From Pseudomonas sp. M30-35 (GTDB lineage: Bacteria > Pseudomonadota > Gammaproteobacteria > Pseudomonadales > Pseudomonadaceae), in NCBI RefSeq assembly GCF_002163625.1, contig NZ_CP020892.1, positions 4,278,001-4,342,000 of the forward strand: a DNA stretch of 64,000 nucleotides, given 5' to 3'. Numbering within the stretch: the stretch's first letter is position 1; each line of letters opens with the position of its first letter. The notes under the pieces are model-generated. The model was given only the letters and a program-made list of their open reading frames with translations, was not told the DNA's origin and searched no databases. This document shows positions 37,418 to 45,916 of this stretch, one piece after another. Both the position numbers and the translations under genes were made by a program.

Positions 37418-40366
37418 TCAGGTTAAACCCAGCACTTGCCAGATTCGCAAGACGCTGCGTCTTTGTTCATGAAACTGATCGCCACTGACCACGCCCGGCT
37501 GCTTCTGTAGCGCCTGGCGATGAGCGGCTGAACGGTAAGCCTTGTAGACATCCTGCAAGAGCAGAACATCATCTCCAGCCAGGACACCGACCTGCTCCAA
37601 CCCCTCTAATATGCGGATATTGTCGGTAAATTCAAGGAGTTCAGGGTGTTCATGCGACCAAGCCAGAGCCGCGTATTGCACCATAAATTCAATATCGACG
37701 ATACCTCCAGCATCCTGTTTGAGGTCAAACACGGATTCCGCACTGAATGCACTTTCAGCCGTTCCAGCGGCGGTTTTACGGGTTCCAAGATTATCGCGCA
37801 TCTTTGCCCGCATCTCGCTGACTTCCGCGCGCAACTTGTCTAGATCGCGCTTACGCCCCAAAACAGACGCCCTAACCCGCTCAAACTCAGAGGCTACCAG
37901 CTTGCAGCCAACCAGCATGCGGGCTCGCACCAACGCTTGATGCTCCCACGTCCAGGCTTCATTTTCTTGATAGCGCTCAAAGGCGCCAAGTGAGCTGACC
38001 AACAAGCCTGATGCGCCAGATGGACGCAGACGCATATCCACCTCGTACAACTGGCCGGAGTTAGTCTGCGTGGTCAGCAGATGAATGATGCGCTGACCCA
38101 GACGCGTGAAAAATTGCGCGGTATCGATTGATTTTGGTCCATCAGTTTCCGCCTGCGGATCACCGTCATGGATGAACACCAGATCCAGATCCGATGCATG
38201 CCCCATCTCAATCCCGCCGACCTTGCCATAACCGACAATAATGAAACCCGGGTCGCAGTCGCCGCCGCCCACACGCTTCGGCGTGCCGTATTTGGCACAG
38301 GTATGGCGCCAAGCCAAGGCCAGCACCTGATCAAGAATCGCCTCAGCCAACCAGGTTAAATAGTCGCTGACCTTCATCAGCGGCAAGGTTCCGGTGATTT
38401 CAGAGGCGGCAACCCGTAAGCGGTGCGCCAACTTGAAGTGGCGCAAGGCTTCCATTTGCTGTTCAAGATCATCTTCTGGAATCCGCGCCAGTCGCTCACG
38501 CAACTCAGCCGCAAGCTCCGGCGCCAACGGCGGGTTAAACAAACGACCCTCGTTTAGCAGTTCATCGAGCAGCAGCGGGAAGCGCGTGATCTGTTCGGCA
38601 ATCCAAGGGCTACCTGCGCACAAGTTCAACAACCGCTCAAGCGCACCCGGATTTTCAGTGAGCAGCACTAAGTAGGCAGACCGCCGCGCAACCGCTTCAA
38701 TCAGCGGCAATACCCGCTCCATGACCAAGTCAGGATCTTCGTGTTCGACTGCTTGCGCCAATAACCGCGGAATAAACGCATCCAGCCGCTCACGACCGAG
38801 GCGCTGCATGGCACGAACTCGATTACCGGTGCGCAAATCAACTAAACGGCGCCACGCAGCTTGCGCATCACTGAAGCCTGCTTCAGCTAATTGCCGACAC
38901 GCTGATTCTTCGTCCTGCACGTCATCCCACAGCGGCATCCACTCACAACCGACCACTTCATCAGAGTCAGCAGCGCTTTCATCTTCATCAGGATCGGCAA
39001 TTACCTGGCGGAAATGCCAGTCGACCCGCCCACGCCAATACATCAGCTTTTGGTGAAACGCATCCCAGTCGTCAAAACCGAGCATCAACGCCACCCGCTC
39101 TTTGTCCAACGGGTTATCCGGCAGCATTTGCGTTTGCCGGTCATCAATCGCCTGCAACGCGTGCTCGGTGTAGCGCAAAAACTCGTAACCTTGGCGCAGC
39201 TCATCCGTGACCGCAGCAGGCAGATAACCTTGCCCTTCGAGCGTTGAAAGCACTTTCAACAGCGACCGCTGCTGCAGGCTCAAATCTCGCCCGCCGTGAA
39301 TAAGCTGAAACGCCTGCGCGATAAACTCGACTTCGCGGATACCGCCAGAGCCCAACTTGATGTTCGCTGCCATGCTCTTGCGGCGCACTTCCTGCTGGAT
39401 TAACTGCTTCATATTGCGCAGCGCTTCGATCGCCGAGAAATCCAGATAACGCCGATAGACAAACGGGCGCAGCATTTCCAGCAACTCAGCGCCCTTGGCC
39501 TGATCGCCGCCGACCACCCGCGCCTTGATCATTGCGTAGCGTTCCCAGTCACGCCCCTGATCCTGGTAATACTGCTCCAGCGCATTGAAGCTGAACACCA
39601 GCGAACCCGATGAGCCATACGGACGCAGACGCATATCGGTGCGAAACACAAAACCATCGACCGTGATCACATCCAGCGCCTTGATCAAACGCTGACCCAA
39701 GCGGATGAAGAATTCCTGATTATCCAGCGGCCGTTTTACACCTTCGGTTTCGCCGCCTTCGGGATAACCAAAGATCAGATCGATGTCTGAAGACAAATTG
39801 AGCTCATGGGCACCGAGCTTGCCCATCCCCAGAATGACCATGTGCTGCGCTTCACCCGTGCGCCGCCCGATGGGCGTACCGAACTGTTCGCAGTGGCGCG
39901 GATACAACCACTGATACGCGAGGTCGATACTAGAATCCGCCAGCTCAGAAAGGTCGCCGCAGGTCTCACGCAAATCCGCCAAACGGTTGATATCGCGCCA
40001 AATGATGCGCACCTGCTGGCGATTACGAAACCGTCGCAGAGCGCTCGCCATGCCATCTTCGTCAATGCACTGAGCCAGCTCAGCAGCTAACTGCCCGCGC
40101 ATTTCCCCGGCCGCCAGCGCTCGCTCCAACTCATCACTTGCGGCCAGATCAAGCAACATTTGCGGATCACGCAAGGCTTGCTGCAAGACAAAGTCACTGC
40201 ACGCACAAACACGAAGCAAGGCTTCATGGCGCTCGCCTGACCATCCGTCGAACTGGCTACGAGCCGCTACAGACAGATCGCTCATAGCACCACACAGTGA
40301 TTGCTTTGCACTGCTAGCCTGGGCTTGCAAGTTGGCGGGTAAAGCGACCAGCATGGGCAGGCTCAT
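37418..40366 (-). CDS. glnE: Glutamine synthetase adenylyltransferase/adenylyl-removing enzyme GlnE
   Basis: Controls glutamine synthetase by adding and removing AMP in response to PII and glutamine. 982 residues with two homologous nucleotidyltransferase domains separated by a regulatory middle. The first has LSSDIDLIFGYPEGG (deadenylylation), the second GHASDLDLVFIHDGD (adenylylation); each gives the DxD metal site. QQEVRRKSMAANIKLGSGGIREVEF and DMRLRP repeats flank them. It is divergent from aceE across a 265-base control region. Confidence 0.97.
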   Translation of the reverse strand: MSLPMLVALPANLQAQASSAKQSLCGAMSDLSVAARSQFDGWSGERHEALLRVCACSDFVLQQALRDPQMLLDLAASDELERALAAGEMRGQLAAELAQCIDEDGMASALRRFRNRQQVRIIWRDINRLADLRETCGDLSELADSSIDLAYQWLYPRHCEQFGTPIGRRTGEAQHMVILGMGKLGAHELNLSSDIDLIFGYPEGGETEGVKRPLDNQEFFIRLGQRLIKALDVITVDGFVFRTDMRLRPYGSSGSLVFSFNALEQYYQDQGRDWERYAMIKARVVGGDQAKGAELLEMLRPFVYRRYLDFSAIEALRNMKQLIQQEVRRKSMAANIKLGSGGIREVEFIAQAFQLIHGGRDLSLQQRSLLKVLSTLEGQGYLPAAVTDELRQGYEFLRYTEHALQAIDDRQTQMLPDNPLDKERVALMLGFDDWDAFHQKLMYWRGRVDWHFRQVIADPDEDESAADSDEVVGCEWMPLWDDVQDEESACRQLAEAGFSDAQAAWRRLVDLRTGNRVRAMQRLGRERLDAFIPRLLAQAVEHEDPDLVMERVLPLIEAVARRSAYLVLLTENPGALERLLNLCAGSPWIAEQITRFPLLLDELLNEGRLFNPPLAPELAAELRERLARIPEDDLEQQMEALRHFKLAHRLRVAASEITGTLPLMKVSDYLTWLAEAILDQVLALAWRHTCAKYGTPKRVGGGDCDPGFIIVGYGKVGGIEMGHASDLDLVFIHDGDPQAETDGPKSIDTAQFFTRLGQRIIHLLTTQTNSGQLYEVDMRLRPSGASGLLVSSLGAFERYQENEAWTWEHQALVRARMLVGCKLVASEFERVRASVLGRKRDLDKLRAEVSEMRAKMRDNLGTRKTAAGTAESAFSAESVFDLKQDAGGIVDIEFMVQYAALAWSHEHPELLEFTDNIRILEGLEQVGVLAGDDVLLLQDVYKAYRSAAHRQALQKQPGVVSGDQFHEQRRSVLRIWQVLGLT

Positions 40367-40392
40367 GGTCTATCCTTTTGGAGGGCTGCAAT

Positions 40393-40435
40393 TGTGTAAA
40401 AAAGACCAAACCCTTGATTTAGAGGGGTTTACACA
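40393..40435. repeat. Nested inverted repeat in the glnE-aceE control region
   Basis: TGTGTAAA at 40393-40400 is matched by TTTACACA at 40428-40435, and inside it AAACCC by GGGTTT. The arms are 27 bases apart. TGTAAA/TTTACA half-sites resemble TyrR/PhhR-type boxes but the spacing does not fit. It lies 27 bases upstream of the glnE start, so it may be a leader hairpin or operator for glnE. Confidence 0.45.
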
Positions 40436-40453
40436 AGCTGCAACTAACTAAAT

Positions 40454-40468
40454 TGTAGTTTTGCTACT
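40454..40468. promoter_or_regulatory. Putative RpiR-family (RccR/HexR-like) operator 1, imperfect
   Basis: TGTAGTTTTGCTACT, a near-palindrome of the form TGTAGT-N3-GCTACT. Its reverse complement matches operator 2 at 13 of 15 bases. HexR sites have the consensus TGTARTWWWAYTACA, and RccR is known to control aceE in Pseudomonas. Its centre is 52 bases from that of operator 2. Confidence 0.55.
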
Positions 40469-40505
40469 AAAGATTGTATCCAAAGTGCTGAAATCGACGT
40501 CCAAA

Positions 40506-40520
40506 TGTAGTAAAACTACA
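40506..40520. promoter_or_regulatory. Putative RpiR-family (RccR/HexR-like) operator 2, perfect palindrome
   Basis: TGTAGTAAAACTACA is a perfect 6-3-6 palindrome, 111 bases before the aceE start. It fits the HexR/RccR type consensus in every position. Such sites respond to the Entner-Doudoroff intermediate KDPG and couple sugar breakdown to pyruvate dehydrogenase. Binding is inferred from the motif, not shown. Confidence 0.65.
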
Positions 40521-40631
40521 CGGCGCCGGTCCTACCTCCGGTACATCCAAGAATTTTAAATGGCCAGTTTACAAAACCGGCTGTGAATCCTGGCCTCCGA
40601 TTCTGGAAGCCTTTCCGCCCTGGAGCAAGCC

Positions 40632-43277
40632 ATGCAAGACCTCGATCCCGTCGAAACCCAGGAATGGCTGGACGCACTTGAGTCTGTACTCGACAAAGAA
40701 GGCGAAGACCGCGCTCACTACCTGATGACTCGCTTAGGCGAACTGGCCACCCGCAGCGGTGCCCAACTGCCTTACGCGATCACCACACCATACCGCAATA
40801 CTATCCCGGTAACCCACGAAGCACGCATGCCTGGCGACCTGTTCATGGAACGCCGCATTCGCTCGTTGGTGCGCTGGAACGCAATGGCGATGGTGATGCG
40901 CACCAACCTGACCGACCCTGACTTGGGCGGCCACATTTCCAGCTTCGCTTCCAGCGCGACGCTGTATGACATCGGCTTCAACTACTTCTTCCAAGCGCCG
41001 ACTGAAGAGCACGGCGGCGATCTGATTTACTTCCAGGGCCATGTTGCACCCGGCATTTATGCACGCGCATTCATGGAAGGTCGAATCAGCGAAGAACAGA
41101 TGATTAACTTCCGTCAGGAAGTTGATGGAAAGGGCCTTTCCTCTTACCCGCACCCATGGTTGATGCCTGATTTCTGGCAGTTCCCGACTGTATCGATGGG
41201 CCTAGGCCCGATTCAGGCGATCTACCAAGCGCGTTTCATGAAGTACCTCGAAGATCGCGGCTTTATCCCAGCAGGTAAGCAAAAAGTTTGGTGTTTCCTG
41301 GGTGACGGCGAATGTGACGAGCCAGAATCGCTCGGCGCCATTTCCCTGGCTGGCCGCGAAAAACTCGACAACCTGATCTTTGTCATCAACTGCAACCTAC
41401 AGCGCCTCGATGGCCCGGTTCGCGGTAACGGCAAAATCATTCAGGAACTCGAAGGCGTATTCCGTGGCGCCCAATGGAATGTGAACAAAGTCGTTTGGGG
41501 CCGTTTCTGGGACCCACTGCTTGCCAAGGATACCGACGGCATTCTGCAGCGCCGTATGGATGAAGTGATCGACGGTGAATACCAGAACTACAAGGCCAAA
41601 GATGGCGCCTTCGTTCGCGAACACTTCTTCAACTCGCCTGAACTCAAGGCGATGGTCGCTGACCTGTCCGACGACGAGATCTGGAAACTCAATCGTGGCG
41701 GCCACGATCCATACAAGGTGTATGCCGCGTACCACGATGCAGTCAACCACAAAGGTCAGCCGACCGTGGTTCTGGCCAAAACCATCAAAGGTTATGGCAC
41801 CGGTGCTGGCGAAGCGAAAAACACGGCACACAACACCAAGAAAGTTGATGTTGATAGCCTGAAGAAATTCCGTGATCGCTTTGACATCCCAGTCAATGAC
41901 GATCAGCTCGAGAACCTGCCGTTCTTCAAACCAGAACAAGGCAGCGCTGAAGCCAAGTATCTGCATAAACGTCGCGAAGCACTGGGCGGTTTCGTACCGC
42001 AGCGTCGCACCAACAGCTTCAACATCCCAACGCCACCACTGGACACGCTGAAAGCGATCCTAGATGGCTCGGGCGACCGTGAAATCTCGACCACCATGGC
42101 TTTCGTGCGGATTCTCGCGCAGATGGTCAAGGACAAAGAGCTCGGCCAGCGCATCGTTCCGATCATCCCGGACGAAGCCCGTACCTTCGGTATGGAAGGC
42201 ATGTTCCGTCAGCTCGGCATCTACTCATCAGTAGGCCAACTGTACGAGCCAGTCGATAAAGACCAGGTGATGTTCTACCGCGAAGACAAGAAAGGTCAGA
42301 TCCTCGAGGAAGGCATCAACGAAGCCGGTGCGATGTCCTCGTTCATCGCCGCGGGCACCAGCTACAGCTGCCACAACCAGCCAATGCTGCCGTTCTACAT
42401 CTTCTACTCGATGTTTGGCTTCCAACGTATTGGCGACTTGGCCTGGGCCGCAGGCGACAGCCGCACCCGTGGCTTCCTGATCGGCGGTACTGCCGGCCGT
42501 ACAACACTGAACGGCGAAGGCTTGCAGCACGAAGACGGTCACAGCCACATCATGGCTTCAACCATCCCGAACTGCCGCACATTTGATCCAACCTACGGCT
42601 ACGAGCTGGCAGTGATCATTCGTGAAGGCACGCGCCTGATGATGGAAGAGCAACAGAACATCTTCTATTACATCACCGTGATGAACGAAGCCTACCAACA
42701 GCCAGCCATGCCAGAGGGCGCCGAAGAAGGCATCATCAAAGGCATGTACCTGCTTGAGGAAGACAACAAGGAAGCTTCGCACCATGTGCAGCTTCTCGGT
42801 TCTGGCACCATCTTGCGTGAAGTTCGCGAAGCCGCGAAGATCCTGCGTGATGAATTCAACGTGGCCTCTGACGTGTGGAGCGTTACCAGCTTCAATGAAC
42901 TGCGCCGCGAAGGTCTGGCTGTGGAGCGCCGTAACCGCCTGCACCCAGAACAGAAGCCAGAGCAGACTTTCGTTGAGAAGTGCCTGACTGGCCGTAAAGG
43001 CCCCGTCATCGCCAGTACCGACTACATGAAGCTGTTTGCTGACCAGATTCGCCAGTGGGTTCCAAGCAAAGAGTACAAAGTCCTGGGCACTGACGGCTTC
43101 GGTCGCAGTGACAGCCGCAAGAAGTTGCGTCACTTCTTCGAAGTTGACCGTCACTTCGTTGTGCTGGCCGCGCTTGAAGCCTTGGCTGATCGCGGTGATA
43201 TCGAACCTAAAGTGGTGGCTGAAGCCATCGCCAAGTTCGGCATCAACCCAGAAAAACTCAACCCACTGGACTGCTAA
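40632..43277 (+). CDS. aceE: Pyruvate dehydrogenase E1 component AceE
   Basis: Thiamin-dependent decarboxylase of the pyruvate dehydrogenase complex (homodimeric E1 type), 881 residues. The thiamin diphosphate motif is FLGDGECDEPES...INCNLQ. HGGDLIYFQGHVAPGIYAR and the IPDEARTFGMEGMFRQLGIYS block are typical. ATG 40632 follows GGAG by seven bases. It is followed at 11 bases by aceF. The long 5' leader carries two candidate operators. The cofactor made by the thiC route elsewhere in the window is used here. Confidence 0.98.
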   Translation: MQDLDPVETQEWLDALESVLDKEGEDRAHYLMTRLGELATRSGAQLPYAITTPYRNTIPVTHEARMPGDLFMERRIRSLVRWNAMAMVMRTNLTDPDLGGHISSFASSATLYDIGFNYFFQAPTEEHGGDLIYFQGHVAPGIYARAFMEGRISEEQMINFRQEVDGKGLSSYPHPWLMPDFWQFPTVSMGLGPIQAIYQARFMKYLEDRGFIPAGKQKVWCFLGDGECDEPESLGAISLAGREKLDNLIFVINCNLQRLDGPVRGNGKIIQELEGVFRGAQWNVNKVVWGRFWDPLLAKDTDGILQRRMDEVIDGEYQNYKAKDGAFVREHFFNSPELKAMVADLSDDEIWKLNRGGHDPYKVYAAYHDAVNHKGQPTVVLAKTIKGYGTGAGEAKNTAHNTKKVDVDSLKKFRDRFDIPVNDDQLENLPFFKPEQGSAEAKYLHKRREALGGFVPQRRTNSFNIPTPPLDTLKAILDGSGDREISTTMAFVRILAQMVKDKELGQRIVPIIPDEARTFGMEGMFRQLGIYSSVGQLYEPVDKDQVMFYREDKKGQILEEGINEAGAMSSFIAAGTSYSCHNQPMLPFYIFYSMFGFQRIGDLAWAAGDSRTRGFLIGGTAGRTTLNGEGLQHEDGHSHIMASTIPNCRTFDPTYGYELAVIIREGTRLMMEEQQNIFYYITVMNEAYQQPAMPEGAEEGIIKGMYLLEEDNKEASHHVQLLGSGTILREVREAAKILRDEFNVASDVWSVTSFNELRREGLAVERRNRLHPEQKPEQTFVEKCLTGRKGPVIASTDYMKLFADQIRQWVPSKEYKVLGTDGFGRSDSRKKLRHFFEVDRHFVVLAALEALADRGDIEPKVVAEAIAKFGINPEKLNPLDC

Positions 43278-43288
43278 GGAGCGAAACG

Positions 43289-45229
43289 ATGAGTGAATTG
43301 ATTCGCGTACCCGACATCGGCAGTGGTGAGGGTGAAGTAATTGAGTTGTTCGTTAAGGTCGGCGACACCATTGAAGCCGAACAAAGCCTGCTGACCCTTG
43401 AGTCTGACAAAGCCAGTATGGAGATCCCAGCGCCTAAAGCTGGGGTTGTCAAAAGCATCAAGGTCAAGCTGGGCGACACCTTGAAAGAAGGTGACGAGCT
43501 GTTAGAACTCGAAGTTGAAGGCGAAAGCGCAGCCGCCGAGCCTGAGAAAAAGGCTGAGCCTGCTGCGGCCCAGGCAGAGGCGCCGAAGGCTGAAGCCGCT
43601 GCTGCTCCTGCCGGGAAAGGTGCTTCAAGCATCGAGGAAGTGCGCGTCCCGGACACGGGCTCAGACACTAAAGGCAAGATCATTGAGATCTTCGTCAAGG
43701 TCGGCGACACCGTTGAAGTTGATCAATCCTTGATCACCCTCGAATCGGATAAAGCCAGCTTTGAAGTGCCTTCGTCAGCGGCTGGTGTGGTTGAAAGCCT
43801 TGAGGTCAAACTCGACGATGAAGCTGGCACCGGTGACCTGATTCTGAAGCTAAAAGTTGAGGGGGCTGCTCCTGCTACTAAACAGGAACCTGCTTCTGCC
43901 CCAGCTAAAGAAGAGCCCGCAGCGGCTGCAGCACCTGCCCCGGCCAAGGGTTCTTCGATTGAAGAAGTGCGCATTCCGGACACCGGCTCTGACGCCAAAG
44001 GCAAAGTCATTGAGCTGTTCGTCAAGGCAGGCGACACCATCGAAGTTGATCAGTCCCTGCTCACGCTTGAGTCGGACAAAGCCAGCTTTGAAGTGCCTTC
44101 GCCGTCTGCTGGCGTGGTTGAAAGCGTTGAAATCAAACTGGATGACGAAGCCGGTACCGGCGACCTGATCCTCAAGCTGAAAGTCGCTGGCAGTGCGCCT
44201 GCTGAAGCGGCGCCTTCCGCTGCCCCAGCCCCGGCGAAAGCAGAAGCCGCCAAGGCACCTGAAAAAGCTGCAGCTCCGGCTGCCGCAGCCAGCGCAGCAC
44301 CTGCGAACGGCGACAAGGTTCACGCTGGCCCAGCTGTTCGTCAGTTGGCCCGCGAGTTCGGTGTTGAGCTTGGCGCCGTACCGGGTAGCGGCCCTAAAGG
44401 TCGAATTCTCAAGGAAGACGTGCAGGTTTACGTCAAATCCATGATGAACAAGGCCAAGCAAGCACCGGCAGCAGCTGGCGCAACGGGCGGCGCAGGTATT
44501 CCTCCAGTTCCGGCAATCGACTTCAGCAAGTTTGGTGAAATCGAAGAAGTGGCGATGACTCGCCTGATGCAGATTGGCGCCGCCAACTTGCACCGCAGTT
44601 GGCTGAACGTGCCTCACGTGACCCAGTTCGATTCTGCCGACATCACTGAGCTGGAAGCCTTCCGCGTTGCGCAGAAAGCTGTAGCCGAGAAAGCTGGGGT
44701 TAAATTGACCGTGCTGCCACTGCTGCTTAAAGCGTGCGCATTCATGCTCAAGGAAATGCCAGATTTCTGCAGCTCGCTCGCACCAAGCGGTAAAGCCTTC
44801 ATCCGCAAGAAGTACGTGCACATTGGCTTCGCCGTGGACACCCCGGACGGCTTGCTCGTTCCGGTCATCCGCGACGTCGACAAGAAGAGCCTGCTGCAAC
44901 TAGCGGCTGAAGCGGCTGAGCTGGCGGATAAAGCGCGCAACAAAAAGCTTTCTCCAGACGCCATGCAAGGCGCCTGCTTCACTATCTCCAGCCTCGGCCA
45001 CATTGGCGGTACCGGCTTCACGCCGATCGTCAACGCACCTGAAGTTGCGATCCTTGGTGTTAGCAAGGCGACTATCCAGCCGGTTTGGGATGGCAAAGCG
45101 TTCCAGCCAAAACTGATGCTACCGCTGTCGCTGTCCTACGATCACCGCGTGATCAACGGCGCTGCTGCTGCACGCTTCACCAAGCGTTTAGGCGATGTAC
45201 TGGGCGATATCCGCACCATGCTCCTGTAA
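43289..45229 (+). CDS. aceF: Pyruvate dehydrogenase E2 (dihydrolipoamide acetyltransferase), three lipoyl domains
   Basis: Core of the pyruvate dehydrogenase complex; transfers acetyl from lipoyl to CoA. 646 residues: lipoyl domains at about 2-78, 115-192 and 223-300, each with a lipoylated Lys in ESDKAS (Lys41, 155, 264), joined by Ala/Pro-rich linkers; a peripheral-subunit-binding domain at 344-382; catalytic domain from ~406 with DHRVING, His619. The usual Asp four residues after this His is Asn623, as in Azotobacter E2p, so it is not a defect. P. aeruginosa has two lipoyl domains from memory; here domains 2 and 3 are almost identical. AAGGAG stands seven bases before the ATG. Confidence 0.98.
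   Translation: MSELIRVPDIGSGEGEVIELFVKVGDTIEAEQSLLTLESDKASMEIPAPKAGVVKSIKVKLGDTLKEGDELLELEVEGESAAAEPEKKAEPAAAQAEAPKAEAAAAPAGKGASSIEEVRVPDTGSDTKGKIIEIFVKVGDTVEVDQSLITLESDKASFEVPSSAAGVVESLEVKLDDEAGTGDLILKLKVEGAAPATKQEPASAPAKEEPAAAAAPAPAKGSSIEEVRIPDTGSDAKGKVIELFVKAGDTIEVDQSLLTLESDKASFEVPSPSAGVVESVEIKLDDEAGTGDLILKLKVAGSAPAEAAPSAAPAPAKAEAAKAPEKAAAPAAAASAAPANGDKVHAGPAVRQLAREFGVELGAVPGSGPKGRILKEDVQVYVKSMMNKAKQAPAAAGATGGAGIPPVPAIDFSKFGEIEEVAMTRLMQIGAANLHRSWLNVPHVTQFDSADITELEAFRVAQKAVAEKAGVKLTVLPLLLKACAFMLKEMPDFCSSLAPSGKAFIRKKYVHIGFAVDTPDGLLVPVIRDVDKKSLLQLAAEAAELADKARNKKLSPDAMQGACFTISSLGHIGGTGFTPIVNAPEVAILGVSKATIQPVWDGKAFQPKLMLPLSLSYDHRVINGAAAARFTKRLGDVLGDIRTMLL
43631..44188 (+). repeat. Tandem lipoyl-domain DNA repeat within aceF
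   Basis: The segments 43631-43864 and 43955-44188 encode lipoyl domains 2 and 3. They are nearly identical as protein and clearly similar as DNA, with differences mostly at third positions. Domain 1 (43292-43522) is more distant. This fits an internal duplication, or homogenisation by recombination, of the second domain. Confidence 0.8.
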
Positions 45230-45271
45230 CGACTTAGCAATACGTTTCGAGCACGCCACGCTCGCATCCTC

Positions 45272-45298
45272 AACCCCGCCATTGGCGGGGTTTTTTTA
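45272..45298 (+). terminator. Intrinsic terminator of aceEF
   Basis: AACCCCGCC at 45272-45280 pairs with GGCGGGGTT at 45284-45292 around a three-base loop and is followed by an unbroken T-run to 45297. It lies 43 bases after the aceF stop. On the opposite strand no U-tract follows, so it works in one direction. Confidence 0.93.
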
Positions 45299-45307
45299 TC
45301 TTGCGGT

Positions 45308-45838
45308 CTAACCTTTCTGCACGTTACGAATCAGGTAACTCATGGCCTTGGCCAAATCAGCAGCACCATTGTTATCGCGCACAATAGTGATCATTTTGTT
45401 GCCCGTTACGGGGTTATTCAGGCTGCAGCTTATCCCGCTCGTCGGACAGTCGTAGCGAATAAAAGGGTCAACACCGAAAACGTCGATACGTTGGTTGCGT
45501 ACGGCGATATCGCTACTGTTCTCGCCACGAGTCTCTTCACGCAACAACAACTCGCCCTGCGCGCCTAGAGCCACGCTGTATATAAGATCATTACGGTCTG
45601 CTTGACCGACCTGATACCCCGCGCGCAAGGCATAGGTCAGGAGTAGTTTATTGACATGCGCAAGCAGCGCTTTGCGCTCATCTTGAGTGTTGTATAGACG
45701 TTTAAGCTCATGCAGATAATTTGCTTGTTCGGTACTGCTCAAGCCTGCGGCAGGTTCGGCCGATACATTGGCTACAGGAACCAAGCCGCTGCCAATCAAA
45801 AAGGCAAAAATTAGTTTTCTTGTCAGTCGCATTTGCAT
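45308..45838 (-). CDS. Secreted conserved protein of unknown function
   Basis: 176 residues beginning with signal peptide MQMRLTRKLIFAFLIGSGLV...VSA, cleavage expected before EPAAG. The mature part has a helical first half and a C-terminal part with two Cys (DCPTSGISC) that could form a disulfide, then GNKMITIVRDNNGAADLAKAM. I do not recognise a family. ATG 45838 has AAGGG eight bases upstream. It is divergent from dipA with 78 bases between starts, so the two may share control. Periplasmic location is inferred. Confidence 0.7.
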   Translation of the reverse strand: MQMRLTRKLIFAFLIGSGLVPVANVSAEPAAGLSSTEQANYLHELKRLYNTQDERKALLAHVNKLLLTYALRAGYQVGQADRNDLIYSVALGAQGELLLREETRGENSSDIAVRNQRIDVFGVDPFIRYDCPTSGISCSLNNPVTGNKMITIVRDNNGAADLAKAMSYLIRNVQKG

Positions 45839-45916
45839 AATGCACCCTTACTTGACGCTATAGTGAATTGGGCGGATTACCTCGCCCAACGCAGCATACT
45901 GGAAGCAAAGCACTTA

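Noticed and set aside
43631..44188. Direct repeats that could look like a repeat array
   Set aside because: They encode lipoyl domains in frame and are explained by domain duplication; no CRISPR spacing.
41397..44899. Long minus-strand frames (189, 198 and 349 codons) across aceE and aceF
   Set aside because: Codon bias of the two highly expressed genes leaves antisense frames open; the 349-codon frame mirrors the lipoyl repeats.
45138..45160. Asn in place of Asp in the E2 active-site DHRVING as a possible lesion
   Set aside because: Azotobacter and Pseudomonas E2p enzymes naturally have Asn here as far as I know.
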